A stretch of 64,000 bases of DNA. Source: Luteimonas vadosa (lineage in GTDB: Bacteria > Pseudomonadota > Gammaproteobacteria > Xanthomonadales > Xanthomonadaceae). The notes below the pieces were generated by a model, which made no database searches, was not told where the DNA came from, and saw only the letters and a list, made by a program, of their open reading frames with translations. The position numbers and the translations under genes are program-made. Each line of letters begins with the position of its first letter. The stretch's first letter is position 1. Shown one piece after another: positions 1 to 11,082 of this stretch. The stretch lies in assembly GCF_039543545.1 (NCBI RefSeq), contig NZ_BAABJY010000002.1, forward strand, positions 496,001 to 560,000. Direction: 5' to 3'.

Positions 1-2
1 CT

Positions 3-2096
3 GCGCCCGCCGACCGCGCCCGGGAGTTGCGTCGTCGCCTCGACGACGCCAACCATCGCTACCACGTGCTCGACGACCCGGACATCACCGATGCCGAGTA
101 CGACCGCCTGCTGCGCGAACTCGACGCCCTGGAGAGCGAGCATCCGGACCTGCGCGACCCCGGCTCGCCGACCACGCGGGTCGGGGGCGCGCCATCGGGC
201 CGGTTCGCTCCCGTCGCGCACGCAGTGCCGATGCTGTCGCTGTCCAATGCCTTCGACGACGACGAGGTCCGGGATTTCGTCGCGCGGATCAGCAGGGAGA
301 CGGGCGACGAAACGCCGGTCTTCTCCGTCGAACCCAAGCTCGACGGCCTGGCGATCAGCCTGCGGTACGAGGAGGGCGTCTTCGTGCGCGGGGCGACCCG
401 GGGTGACGGCAGTACCGGCGAGGACGTCACCGCCAACCTGCGCACGCTGCGCAGCATTCCCTTGGTGCTGCGTGGCGACGCCCCTTCGGTATTCGAGGTG
501 AGGGGCGAGATCGTGATGCCGCGCGCGGCGTTCGAGGCCTTCAACGCCCGCGCCCGGGAAAGCGGCGAGAAGCCCTTGGCCAACCCGCGCAATGGCGCCG
601 CAGGATCCCTGAGGCAACTCGATCCGCGCGTCACGGCGCAAAGGCCCCTGGCTTTCTTCGCCTACGCGCTGGGCGAGGTCGAGGCCGGTGGCGGGGACGG
701 GGACGACCAGGCGATGCCGCCGACGCATTCGCGCACCCTGGCCTGGCTGCGCGAGCTCGGGTTTCCGGTCAGCCAGGAAGTCGGGACCGCCGAGGGCGTC
801 GACGGCTTGCTGGCCTATTACGCCCGCATCGGCGAGCGGCGCGACGCCTTGCCCTACGACATCGACGGCGTCGTCTACAAGCTCGACCGCTACGACCAGC
901 AGCGGGCGATGGGCTACGTGTCGCGCGCGCCGCGATGGGCGCTGGCCCACAAGTTCCCTGCGCAGGAGGAGGCCACCACCGTCGAGGCCATCGAGGTCAA
1001 CGTCGGCCGCACCGGCGCGGTCACCCCCTGGGTACTGATGGCGCCGGTCCATGTCGGAGGCGTCACCGTCACCCGGGCGACGTTGCACAACGCCGACCAG
1101 GTCGCCCGCCTTGATGTCCGTGTCGGCGATACCGTGATCGTCCGCCGCGCCGGCGACGTGATCCCCGAAGTGGTGCGCGTGGTCGAGGACCAGCGGCCCC
1201 GCGATGCCAATGGTCGCGAGCTGCATCCACCTTACGTCTTGCCGGTGCGCTGCCCGGATTGCGGCTCGGCGATCGAGCGCGACGAGGGCGAGGTGGTCGC
1301 CCGTTGCACCGGCGGGCTGTTCTGTCCGGCCCAGAGGAAGCAGGCGCTGCTGCACTTCGCCTCGCGCCGGGCGATGGATATCGAAGGGCTGGGCGAACGC
1401 TTCACCGATGCGCTCGTGGAGCTGGGTTACGTCAGGACCGTGGCCGACCTGTACAGCCTGGTGGTCGACGACTTCGTCGAGATGAAGCGACGCGCGGATG
1501 AACTCGCCGATGCCGTGCCGGAGACGGTCAAGGCGGGCAAGGTCGCGACCCGGTGGGCGGAGAACCTGGTGGCAGCGATCGAGGCCAGCCGGGAAACCAC
1601 GCTGGAACGGCTCCTGTTCGCGCTCGGCATCCGCGACGTGGGCGAAAGCACGGCGCGCACGCTGGCGCGCCACTTCGGCGCGCTCGATCCGCTGATGGCC
1701 GCCGACGAGGAGACCTTGCAACAGGTTCCCGACGTCGGCCCGGTGGTGGCCGCGCACATCGTCCACTTCTTCGCCGAGCCGCATAACCGCGACGTCATCG
1801 CGGCGTTGCGGGAACAGGGCGTGCATTGGCCGGAGGGCCCGCCCCGACGGGCGAACGAGGGACCGCTGGCCGGCAAGACGGTGGTGCTGACCGGTGGCCT
1901 GGGGACGATGGCGCGGGAGGCGGCTAGCGACCGCCTGCAGGCACTCGGCGCCAAGGTGTCCGGGAGCGTCTCGAAGAAGACGTCGATCGTGGTCGCGGGG
2001 GAGGCGGCCGGCAGCAAGCTCGCCAAGGCACGCGAACTCGGCGTGGAGGTCTGGGACGAAGACCGCCTGCTGGAGTTCCTGGGCCAGCACGAATGA
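3..2096 (+). CDS. ligA: NAD-dependent DNA ligase LigA (5' end outside window)
   Basis: Seals nicks in DNA using NAD+ during replication and repair. The frame is open from the first bases of the window (codons from base 3), and an in-frame TTG at 27 is not a convincing start, because family members carry a short helix before the RRRLDDANHRYHVLDDP stretch. The true start therefore lies upstream. Counting from the TTG, the adenylation motif KLDG has its lysine near residue 104, a four-cysteine zinc finger (CPDCG...C...FC) lies near 413-436, helix-hairpin-helix repeats follow, and a BRCT domain (KTVVLTGGLG... to the end) closes the protein. About 690 visible residues match the family length apart from the missing N-terminus. 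The reading frame is intact to the TGA. The next gene starts 33 bases downstream on the same strand. Confidence 0.96.
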   Translation, partial: APADRARELRRRLDDANHRYHVLDDPDITDAEYDRLLRELDALESEHPDLRDPGSPTTRVGGAPSGRFAPVAHAVPMLSLSNAFDDDEVRDFVARISRETGDETPVFSVEPKLDGLAISLRYEEGVFVRGATRGDGSTGEDVTANLRTLRSIPLVLRGDAPSVFEVRGEIVMPRAAFEAFNARARESGEKPLANPRNGAAGSLRQLDPRVTAQRPLAFFAYALGEVEAGGGDGDDQAMPPTHSRTLAWLRELGFPVSQEVGTAEGVDGLLAYYARIGERRDALPYDIDGVVYKLDRYDQQRAMGYVSRAPRWALAHKFPAQEEATTVEAIEVNVGRTGAVTPWVLMAPVHVGGVTVTRATLHNADQVARLDVRVGDTVIVRRAGDVIPEVVRVVEDQRPRDANGRELHPPYVLPVRCPDCGSAIERDEGEVVARCTGGLFCPAQRKQALLHFASRRAMDIEGLGERFTDALVELGYVRTVADLYSLVVDDFVEMKRRADELADAVPETVKAGKVATRWAENLVAAIEASRETTLERLLFALGIRDVGESTARTLARHFGALDPLMAADEETLQQVPDVGPVVAAHIVHFFAEPHNRDVIAALREQGVHWPEGPPRRANEGPLAGKTVVLTGGLGTMAREAASDRLQALGAKVSGSVSKKTSIVVAGEAAGSKLAKARELGVEVWDEDRLLEFLGQHE

Positions 2097-2129
2097 TCGT
2101 ACCGGCTTCGACGACGGCGGCCACGGCGC

Positions 2130-3101
2130 ATGGATGACTGGAAGCCCTCCGCGCATCCCGGGGTGCTGCGCCTGCGGGCGGACCTGTACGCCATGGTCCG
2201 CGCATTCTTCGCCGGGCGCGGCGTGCTGGAAGTCGAGACCCCGATCCTCTCGCGGGCGGGCAACACCGATCCCAACATCGCCTCGTTTTCGCTCGAGTTC
2301 TCGGGCCGCACGGACGGCGCGCCGCGCACCCGCTGGTTGCGCACCTCGCCCGAGTTCGCGATGAAGCGCCTGTTGAGCGCGGGCGTGGGCGATTGCTACG
2401 AGTTGGGCAAGGTGTTCCGCGACGGCGAGGCAGGGGCCCGCCACAACCCCGAGTTCAGCATGCTCGAGTGGTACCGGATCGGCTGGGACCATGTCCGCTT
2501 GATCGAGGAGGCCATCGCCCTGGTGCAGTCGGCGCTTGCGCTGGTCGGCAAGCAGGCCGTGCCTCGCCAGGTCACCTACCGCGAACTCTACCGGTCGGCG
2601 CTGGACATCGACCCGATGACCGCGTCGGTCGATGCATTGCGCCATGCGTTGGGGGAGATCGACATCGATCCCGAAGCGCTGGGCCGCGACGACTGGCTCG
2701 ACTTGCTCATGACCCACCGCATCCAGCCCGGCTTTCCGCCGGGCCAGTTGCTCGCCGTGGTCGACTATCCGGCTTCCCAGTGCGCATTGGCGCGCCTGCG
2801 TGGCGGCGATCCCCCGGTCGCCGAGCGATTCGAGCTGTACCTGGGTCCGCTGGAGCTCGCCAATGGCTACCACGAGCTGGCCGATGCCGTCGAGCAGGGG
2901 CGTCGTTTCGAACGCGATGTCGATCTCCATCGTGCGCGCGGAACGGCGTGTCCCCCGGTCGACCGGAACCTGCTCGCGGCGCTTGGCCACGGATTGCCGA
3001 ATTGCGCCGGCGTCGCGCTGGGCATTGACCGGCTGTTGATGGCCATGCTGGACGCCGACCGCGTCGCCGATGTGCTGGCGTTCGACTTCTCCCGCGCCTG
3101 A
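2130..3101 (+). CDS. epmA: EF-P--(R)-beta-lysine ligase EpmA
   Basis: A class II lysyl-tRNA synthetase-like enzyme that attaches beta-lysine to elongation factor P, helping ribosomes through polyproline stretches. At 323 residues it is only the catalytic core, with no N-terminal anticodon-binding domain, which separates EpmA/GenX/PoxA from LysRS. Visible class II motifs are the motif 1 helix in the N-terminal third (VLEVETPILS), motif 2 with RTSPEF...HNPEFSMLEWYR, and motif 3 near the C-terminus (GVALGIDRLLMAML). The ATG start at 2130 follows ligA closely, so read-through from ligA is plausible. No epmB or efp gene lies in this window. The family assignment is strong; the beta-lysine specificity is inferred from family. 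Confidence 0.93.
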   Translation: MDDWKPSAHPGVLRLRADLYAMVRAFFAGRGVLEVETPILSRAGNTDPNIASFSLEFSGRTDGAPRTRWLRTSPEFAMKRLLSAGVGDCYELGKVFRDGEAGARHNPEFSMLEWYRIGWDHVRLIEEAIALVQSALALVGKQAVPRQVTYRELYRSALDIDPMTASVDALRHALGEIDIDPEALGRDDWLDLLMTHRIQPGFPPGQLLAVVDYPASQCALARLRGGDPPVAERFELYLGPLELANGYHELADAVEQGRRFERDVDLHRARGTACPPVDRNLLAALGHGLPNCAGVALGIDRLLMAMLDADRVADVLAFDFSRA

Positions 3102-3186
3102 ACCGGTCAGTTACAGGCGCGTGCATTCCCGAGTCTTTCACGTGGCGCGTGGCACGCTCGGACGAAAACGACCCTGGGAGGACCGC

Positions 3187-3975
3187 ATGCACACCATCCT
3201 TCGTACCGGCCTACGGACCGGCTTGGCCGGCGCCATCATCGGGCTCGTCGGTTGCGGCACCTACGGTTATCCGGGTTATGGCTATCCCGCCGCGGGCAGC
3301 GGTTCGCCGTACGGATATGGCACGCCCTTGCCGACCTACGGCAACACGATTCGCTGCGAGTCCAACGACGGGCGTGCCCGCACTTGTCCAGTCGATACCC
3401 GCGGCGGTGTTCGCCTGACCCGGCGGCTCTCCGACTCTGCCTGCATCCAGGGACAGACATGGGGATACGACGCCCGGGGCATCTGGGTGACGCGCGGCTG
3501 CCGTGCCGAGTTCCAGGTCGGGCACGGCCAAGGCGGCGCCTATGGCGTCCTGGGTGGCGGCTATGGCGGTGCCGGCACCGTGCGGTGCGAATCCAACGAC
3601 GGGCGGACCAGGACATGCCCGGTCGACACGCGCGGCGGTGTGCGCCTCGTCCGGCAGCTGTCGGATTCGCCGTGCATCCAGGGCCGCAGCTGGTCGTACG
3701 ACGGGCGCGGGATCTGGGTCAGCCAAGGCTGTCGCGCGGATTTCGAGGTTGGCGCGGGCGGCGGATACGGCACGCCCAGCTACGGCGTCGGAGGTGAAGT
3801 GCGTTGCGAATCTGAAGACAACCGCCGACGCACCTGTCCGGTGCGCGTGCGGCGCAGCGTCACCCTGCAACGCCAGCTGTCCGACTCGCCGTGCATCCGC
3901 GGCCAGACCTGGGGTTGGGATCGAAGCGGCATCTGGGTGGACCGCGGCTGCAGGGCGGTTTTTTCCATCCGCTGA
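3187..3975 (+). CDS. Lipoprotein with three DUF3011 repeats
   Basis: A 262-residue exported protein of unknown function. The ATG at 3187 is preceded by a good GGGAGGA ribosome site; the frame is open further upstream but lacks a signal sequence there. Residues 1-23 form a lipoprotein signal ending in the lipobox LVGC, so Cys23 is the probable lipidation site. A Gly/Tyr/Pro-rich linker follows. Then come three roughly 52-residue repeats, each starting with (I/V)RCES and containing the core RTCPV, LSDS.CI and GIW(V)...GCRA.F. Each repeat keeps four cysteines, suggesting two disulfides per repeat in the periplasm. The pattern is that of DUF3011, for which I know no biochemical function. Repeats 1 and 2 are closer to each other than to repeat 3, pointing to recent duplication. 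Confidence 0.85.
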   Translation: MHTILRTGLRTGLAGAIIGLVGCGTYGYPGYGYPAAGSGSPYGYGTPLPTYGNTIRCESNDGRARTCPVDTRGGVRLTRRLSDSACIQGQTWGYDARGIWVTRGCRAEFQVGHGQGGAYGVLGGGYGGAGTVRCESNDGRTRTCPVDTRGGVRLVRQLSDSPCIQGRSWSYDGRGIWVSQGCRADFEVGAGGGYGTPSYGVGGEVRCESEDNRRRTCPVRVRRSVTLQRQLSDSPCIRGQTWGWDRSGIWVDRGCRAVFSIR

Positions 3976-4080
3976 ACACCGGCGACGAGCGTCCGGCGTG
4001 ACGGGCGGCGCCCGCGTCGTGGTGCGCGTGATGAAGTCGGACATCTCGGACATCCTCTCGAACCGGTCTAGACTGGGCGG

Positions 4081-5157
4081 ATGAGCAATCCGGCCATCGA
4101 AACCAACGAAAACACCCTCGACCGGTACGACCGCATCCGGCCGATCCGCTGGACGGGCGAAGCCCTGGAGTTGCTGGACCAGCGCCTGCTCCCCTTCACC
4201 GTGCAATACCTGTGCTGCGACGACAGCGACGCGGTCGCCGAAGCCATCCGCTCGCTCGCCGTGCGCGGTGCCCCCGCGATCGGCATCGCGGCGGCGTGGG
4301 GCACGGTGCTCGCCTCCAACGGGGTCGATGCCATCGACGGCCCTTCGGCCGCCGTCGCGTTGCAGCCGGCGATGCAGCGCCTGGACGAGGCGCGCCCGAC
4401 CGCGGTGAACCTGCGCTGGGCGTTGAACCGGATGCGGCGCGTGCTCGAGGCCTCCGGAGCCGATTGGCGCGCGCGGCTTCTGGCCGAGGCCGCCGCGATC
4501 GCCAGCGAAGACCTCGCGGCCAACCGTCGCATGGGCGAGCTGGGCGCGCAGCTCATCGCGCCCGGGAGCGGGGTGCTCACACATTGCAATACCGGGTCGC
4601 TCGCGACCGCGGGCTACGGGACCGCGCTGGGCGTGATCCGCGCGGGTGTCGCGCTGCAACGCATCGACAAGGTGTTCGCGGGCGAGACCCGTCCGTGGAT
4701 GCAGGGCTCGCGGCTGACCGTCTGGGAACTCCAGCAGGATGGCATCGACGCGACCTTGATCGCCGACGCCGCCGCCTCGCACCTGATGAAGCAGGGAGAC
4801 GTCGACTGGGTGATCGTCGGTGCCGACCGCATCTGCGCCAACGGCGATGTCGCCAACAAGATCGGCACCTACCAGCTGGCGATCACCGCGCGCTTCCACG
4901 GCAAGCAGGTCATGGTCGTGGCCCCGTCGTCGACCGTCGACATGGACACGCCTTCGGGCGAGCGGATCGACATCGAGGAGCGCGATCCTGGCGAGCTGCT
5001 CGGCGTCTCCGGCAGCCGAACTGTCGCCGAAGGGGTCCAGGCCTGGAACCCGGTCTTCGACGTCACCCCTGCCGCGTTGATCGATGCGATCGTCACGGAG
5101 AAGGGCGTCGTCCTGCAGCCTGACGCCGCCAAGATGCGGGTGATGTTCGACGCGTAA
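4081..5157 (+). CDS. mtnA: Methylthioribose-1-phosphate isomerase MtnA
   Basis: Isomerises 5-methylthioribose 1-phosphate to methylthioribulose 1-phosphate in the methionine salvage pathway. It is 358 residues, the normal length. The family signatures are present: LTHCNTGSLAT with the candidate catalytic Cys169, and VIVGADRICANGDVANKIGTY with Asp249. The N-terminal RPIRW and the VRGAPAIGIAAAWG segment are also typical of eIF2B-like MtnA proteins. The start ATG has no strong Shine-Dalgarno sequence (GGGCGG abuts it), and a TAGACT hexamer lies only six bases upstream, so a leaderless transcript is possible. gyrA follows after 277 bases. No other salvage genes are in the window. Confidence 0.95.
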   Translation: MSNPAIETNENTLDRYDRIRPIRWTGEALELLDQRLLPFTVQYLCCDDSDAVAEAIRSLAVRGAPAIGIAAAWGTVLASNGVDAIDGPSAAVALQPAMQRLDEARPTAVNLRWALNRMRRVLEASGADWRARLLAEAAAIASEDLAANRRMGELGAQLIAPGSGVLTHCNTGSLATAGYGTALGVIRAGVALQRIDKVFAGETRPWMQGSRLTVWELQQDGIDATLIADAAASHLMKQGDVDWVIVGADRICANGDVANKIGTYQLAITARFHGKQVMVVAPSSTVDMDTPSGERIDIEERDPGELLGVSGSRTVAEGVQAWNPVFDVTPAALIDAIVTEKGVVLQPDAAKMRVMFDA

Positions 5158-5310
5158 GGTCGTGCCTCGTGTGCTGGAGGCTGGCCGCGCGCGGCGGCCG
5201 GCGACGGAAACTCAGGCCGATTCCGGGGTCCGGTTTGCGCCTGCTTCGCGCCGACGCGCGAAACCGGGGCCATTTCCGCTGTAAGTCCCTGTTTTCGCGT
5301 AGGAATTGGT

Positions 5311-5340
5311 GGGTCGATCGACCCCCATCCGTGGTATGAT
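5311..5340 (+). promoter_or_regulatory. Probable gyrA promoter with overlapping palindrome
   Basis: The hexamer TATGAT at 5335-5340 fits a sigma-70 -10 box (5 of 6). The perfect 14-base palindrome GGGTCGATCGACCC lies at 5311-5324, where the -35 region would be; no good TTGACA match is present. This would give a 5' untranslated region of about 85-90 bases before the gyrA ATG at 5435. The palindrome could be an operator for an activator or repressor, or a supercoiling-sensitive element; that is inference. Confidence 0.45.
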
Positions 5341-5434
5341 TCCGTGGTTCTGAATCCCGCCCGTCCACGCCCTTGCAGGCAGTCGCCTGCAGCCTCCGCT
5401 CGGACGCGGGCAACTCCCCTGCAACGGATCCCAG

Positions 5435-8041
<2,607 letters not shown>

Positions 8042-8073
8042 CCGGACACACGAGGTCTTCCAGGGTCTCCATT

Positions 8074-8098
8074 GCACCGCCTTCGGGCGGTGCTTTTT
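8074..8098 (+). terminator. Rho-independent terminator of gyrA
   Basis: A perfect 8-bp GC-rich stem (GCACCGCC / GGCGGTGC) closed by a TTCG tetraloop is followed directly by five T residues. It starts 33 bases after the gyrA stop codon. Confidence 0.93.
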
Positions 8099-8445
8099 CG
8101 TCTACCGGGAAACGGCCGGCAATGCCGGGAAGCCCCGGGACTGGGCGACGAGCGCGTCCAAGCTTCCCTCGGAATACCCGGACGACCCCGGCCAACTTCC
8201 CCGCATCGTCGAACCCTGACGCGATCCCGACGTGGCCCAGACGCCACGAAGCCCACGACGCCTGCGGTGCCCTCCCGGGATGATGCGTGCCGACGCGCTC
8301 AGGGGCCCTGGCCACGAGGTGGGCCCCTCCCGTGCCGGCAGACTCGAATTCCGGCAGATCTTCGGAAGGCGGGACCCGTGGATTCTCGCAGGCGCGTGGC
8401 CTCTCCTCCCGCGGAGATACGATTCTTGGGCGGGGCGAACGGCCT
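8099..8445. other. Gap between gyrA terminator and peroxiredoxin gene; nothing recognised
   Basis: About 350 bases between the gyrA terminator and the 3' end of the convergent peroxiredoxin gene. Open frames cross it on both strands, but none has a ribosome site, a convincing start or recognisable protein sequence. I see no repeat, tRNA or promoter. Confidence 0.5.
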
Positions 8446-8925
8446 TCAGGCAAGCGCGGCCAGCACGTGCTCCGCGGAACTCACCCGGAACTCGCCGGGC
8501 GATTCGACATGCAGCTGCCTGACCACCCCATCCTCGGCATACAGCGCGAAGCGCTTGGACCGGGTGCCCATGCCGTACCCAGTCGCGTCCATCTCCAGGC
8601 CCAGGGCGCGGGCGAAGTCGCCGTTGCCGTCCGACAGCATCATCAGGCCGTCCGGGACGTGCTGGTCCTCGCCCCAGGCATGCATCACGAAGGGGTCGTT
8701 CACCGCCATGCAGGCGACCTCGATGCCACGCCCGCGGAAATCGTCGAAATGCTGCACGAAGCCCGGCAGGTGCTGCTCCGAGCAGGTCGGCGTGAAGGCT
8801 CCGGGGACCGCGAACAGGACGACTTTCTTGCCATCGAACAGGGTGCGGGTGTCGATCGTCTGGACCCCGTCGTCGATGTGCTTGAGGGTGACTTCGGGGA
8901 TGCGGTCGCCGGGCTGGATGGTCAT
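8446..8925 (-). CDS. Peroxiredoxin (Prx5/AhpE-like, glutaredoxin-linked type)
   Basis: A 159-residue thiol peroxidase that reduces hydrogen peroxide and organic peroxides in the cytoplasm. The peroxidatic cysteine is Cys48 in the motif PGAFTPTCS, characteristic of the Prx5 subgroup rather than typical AhpC (which has F.CPTE). The downstream VNDPFVMHAWG segment and the GMGTRSKRFALYAEDGVV strand pattern also belong to this subgroup. There is no fused glutaredoxin domain, unlike some Prx5 hybrids. The gene is divergent from hsp20, and its ATG has an AGGAGACC ribosome site just upstream. A stress-response role next to chaperone genes fits but is inference. Confidence 0.93.
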   Translation of the reverse strand: MTIQPGDRIPEVTLKHIDDGVQTIDTRTLFDGKKVVLFAVPGAFTPTCSEQHLPGFVQHFDDFRGRGIEVACMAVNDPFVMHAWGEDQHVPDGLMMLSDGNGDFARALGLEMDATGYGMGTRSKRFALYAEDGVVRQLHVESPGEFRVSSAEHVLAALA

Positions 8926-9066
8926 GCGGGTCTCCTTTGGATGAATGGAGTCTGGACGCCGGCGCGGTAACGCCGCGTCAAGGGCCCTTGAAACCGGCCG
9001 GCCCGATTCCTACGTGGGTAGGCATGGCGGCAGCGGGCCGTCGTTCCAGACTAGCAGGAGGCAATC

Positions 9067-9537
9067 ATGCGCAATATCGTCCGTTACCAGCAGCAGTGGC
9101 CGGGCCAGTCGATGCTGCAGGATGAAATCAAGCAGGTCTTCGACCGCTTCTTCCAGGCCGGGGACGACCAGGACGAATCGTCCGTGGTCACCAGCCAGTG
9201 GGCGCCACTGGTCGACATCAAGGAAGAGGCCGAGCGGTTCGTGATCCACGCCGACTTGCCCGGCATCGATCCGTCCGACGTGGAAGTCTTGATGGACAAG
9301 GGCATCCTGACCATCAAGGGCGAGCGCCAGAGCGAAAGCAACGAGCAGACCAATCGCTACAGCCGCGTCGAGCGCCGGTACGGGAGCTTCCACCGCCGCT
9401 TCGCGTTGCCGGACAGCGCCGACCCCGATGGCATCGAGGCCAGCGGCAGCAATGGCGTGCTGACCATCACCATCCCCAAGCGTCCGGAGACCAAGCCGCG
9501 TCGCATCCAGGTGGGTGCGGCTGGCACGCGGCAGTAA
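9067..9537 (+). CDS. Small heat-shock protein, Hsp20/alpha-crystallin family
   Basis: A 156-residue ATP-independent holdase that binds unfolding proteins under stress. The alpha-crystallin domain covers about residues 45-140: it starts at WAPLVDIKEE and ends with NGVLTITIPKRPE, with the family signature A.LPGID...V and a GVLT strand. The strong GCAGGAGG ribosome site supports the ATG at 9067. A cbpA-like co-chaperone follows 130 bases downstream on the same strand, with a long hairpin between them, so the two may be a heat-shock pair with partial termination between. A CCCTTGAAA / CCCGATTC pair upstream looks like a sigma-32 promoter but its spacer is too short. Confidence 0.95.
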   Translation: MRNIVRYQQQWPGQSMLQDEIKQVFDRFFQAGDDQDESSVVTSQWAPLVDIKEEAERFVIHADLPGIDPSDVEVLMDKGILTIKGERQSESNEQTNRYSRVERRYGSFHRRFALPDSADPDGIEASGSNGVLTITIPKRPETKPRRIQVGAAGTRQ

Positions 9538-9575
9538 GCGGCGTCACCCGGAGATGATTCCGGCGCGTTAACCTT

Positions 9576-9609
9576 GCACGGCCCGTGGAATCCACGGGCC
9601 GTGCGTTTT
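9576..9609 (+). terminator. Hairpin with short T run between hsp20 and cbpA
   Basis: A 14-base arm (GCACGGCCCGTGGA, 9576-9589) is followed after one base by its perfect complement (9591-9604), then GTTTT. In RNA the central bases would form the loop, leaving a stem of about 12 bp. It is probably a terminator for hsp20, or a partial one if cbpA is co-transcribed. Confidence 0.75.
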
Positions 9610-9667
9610 CCTGCCGCCGCCCGCGCATTGCGGGCCCGTTCCGGCGGCGGCGACCCAAGGGACCACC

Positions 9668-10585
9668 ATGCAGTTCAAGGACTACTACGACACGCTGGGA
9701 GTCGAACCCAATGCTGGCGAGGCGGAGATCAAGTCCGCCTACCGCCGCCTGGCGCGCAAGTACCATCCCGACGTCAGCAAGGAACCGGGTGCCGAGGAGC
9801 AGTTCAAGGCCGTCAACGAAGCCTACGAGGCGCTGCGCGACCCGGAGAAGCGCAAGGCGTACGACCAGTTGCGCACGCGCGGTTATCGACCGGGCGACGA
9901 AGTGCAGCCGCCGGGGGGCTTCGGCGGGGGCTCGGGCGACTTCGATTTCGAGGAAGTCTTCGCCGGCGGCGGTGCCGGTGGCGGGTTCAGCGACTTCTTC
10001 GAGAGCCTGTTCCGCCGCGCGCACGAACAGCAGGGGGCACCGGGTGCCGGACCGCATGTGCGGCGCGCGGGGCAGGCGCCCAGGCGCGATACGCGGGCGA
10101 AGTTGGCGGTCTCGCTGGAGACCGTGTATCGCGGCGACAACGTGCGGGTCACGGTCAACAACCGCACGCTCGACATCCGCATCCCGCAAGGCGTGCGCCC
10201 GGGGCAGGTCATCCGCCTCTCCGGACAGGGGCACCAGGGGGGCAACCTGCTGCTCGAGATCGAATACGCCGCCCACCCCATGTTCGAGGTCGATGGCCGC
10301 AACATCATCCACACCTTGCCGGTCGCGCCGTGGGAAGCCGCCCTGGGCGCGAGCGTGAGCGTGCCGACGCTGGGCGGTACGGTCACCTTGAAGGTGCCGG
10401 CCGGTTCGGAAGCGGGTCGCAAGCTGCGGCTCAGGGGGCGTGGCCTGCCCGGTGGCGGGTCTGGGCCCGCGGGCGACCAGTTGGTGGAACTGGAAATCGA
10501 GGCGCCCGTGCCGCGCGACGAGGCGCAACGCAGTGCCTACGAAAAACTCCGGGACGAATTCGAGGGCGACTGGCGGCGAGGATGA
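9668..10585 (+). CDS. cbpA: DnaJ-class co-chaperone, CbpA type
   Basis: A 305-residue Hsp40 that stimulates DnaK and may bind curved DNA. The J domain occupies residues 1-70, with the essential HPD motif in RKYHPDVS and the QFKAVNEAYEAL helix. A Gly/Phe-rich linker (about 75-110) follows, then C-terminal domains I and II, with peptide-binding folds starting around AKLAVSLETVYRG. The DnaJ zinc finger (CXXCXGXG repeats) is absent, which places it in the CbpA/class II group. No cbpM modulator gene follows; the next gene is convergent. It lies downstream of hsp20 on the same strand, consistent with joint use in proteostasis. Confidence 0.93.
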   Translation: MQFKDYYDTLGVEPNAGEAEIKSAYRRLARKYHPDVSKEPGAEEQFKAVNEAYEALRDPEKRKAYDQLRTRGYRPGDEVQPPGGFGGGSGDFDFEEVFAGGGAGGGFSDFFESLFRRAHEQQGAPGAGPHVRRAGQAPRRDTRAKLAVSLETVYRGDNVRVTVNNRTLDIRIPQGVRPGQVIRLSGQGHQGGNLLLEIEYAAHPMFEVDGRNIIHTLPVAPWEAALGASVSVPTLGGTVTLKVPAGSEAGRKLRLRGRGLPGGGSGPAGDQLVELEIEAPVPRDEAQRSAYEKLRDEFEGDWRRG

Positions 10586-10607
10586 ATCCAGCCGGACCGC
10601 GAGGGGC

Positions 10608-11015
10608 TCAGGCCGCGGCCGGCTCGGGTGGCGGGTCGGCGTCGCCACCGGATGCCGGGATGGCGGCGATGATGGCTTCCGACAGTTCACTCTCGCTGAA
10701 GGGCTTCGTGAGGTAAGCTGTCGCACCCTGTCGCATGCCCCAGACTCGGTCGGTGTCGAGGTCCTTGGTCGTGACCAGGATCACCGGGATGTGCCTGGTG
10801 GCCGGGTCCCGCGTGATGGCGCGCGTCGCCTGGAACCCGTTCAAGTTCGGCATCACCACGTCCATCAGGATCAGGTCGGGCAGTTCGCATTTCGCCGACT
10901 CGACGCCTTGCGCACCGTCCTCGGCGGTGAGGGCCTCGTGGCCGAGCTTTTCGACGATGCGACGGATGCCCATCAGCTGCGACGGCGAATCGTCGACGAT
11001 CAGGATGCGCGCCAT
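10608..11015 (-). CDS. Single-domain response regulator, PilH-like
   Basis: A stand-alone CheY-type receiver of 135 residues. It shows the acidic pair in ILIVDDS, the phospho-acceptor Asp52 in LILMDVVMPN, the switch Thr in VTTKD and Lys104 in LTKPFSE. The sequence SPSQLMGIRRIVEKLGHEALTAEDG is very like PilH receivers of the twitching-motility Chp system. There is no output domain. The C-terminus carries an unusual Pro/Glu/Ala tail (DPPPEPAAA). The ATG at 11015 is chosen because the receiver fold begins there, although the frame is open further upstream. No pilG, pilI, pilJ or chpA gene is adjacent, so it is an orphan at this locus and its kinase is unknown. Confidence 0.88.
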   Translation of the reverse strand: MARILIVDDSPSQLMGIRRIVEKLGHEALTAEDGAQGVESAKCELPDLILMDVVMPNLNGFQATRAITRDPATRHIPVILVTTKDLDTDRVWGMRQGATAYLTKPFSESELSEAIIAAIPASGGDADPPPEPAAA

Positions 11016-11082
11016 GGAGTGTCCCCGGTGAATGCGCCCCGATTGTAGCCGCCATCGGGGCATCCGCAACCCGCCGACCGGG

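Noticed and set aside
27..29. TTG as the start codon of ligA
   Set aside because: The frame is open upstream to the edge of the window and the family needs a few more N-terminal residues, so the start is outside.
8985..9009. Sigma-32 promoter for hsp20 (CCCTTGAAA ... CCCGATTC)
   Set aside because: The boxes resemble the heat-shock consensus, but only eight bases separate them instead of about 13-15, so they cannot form a normal promoter.
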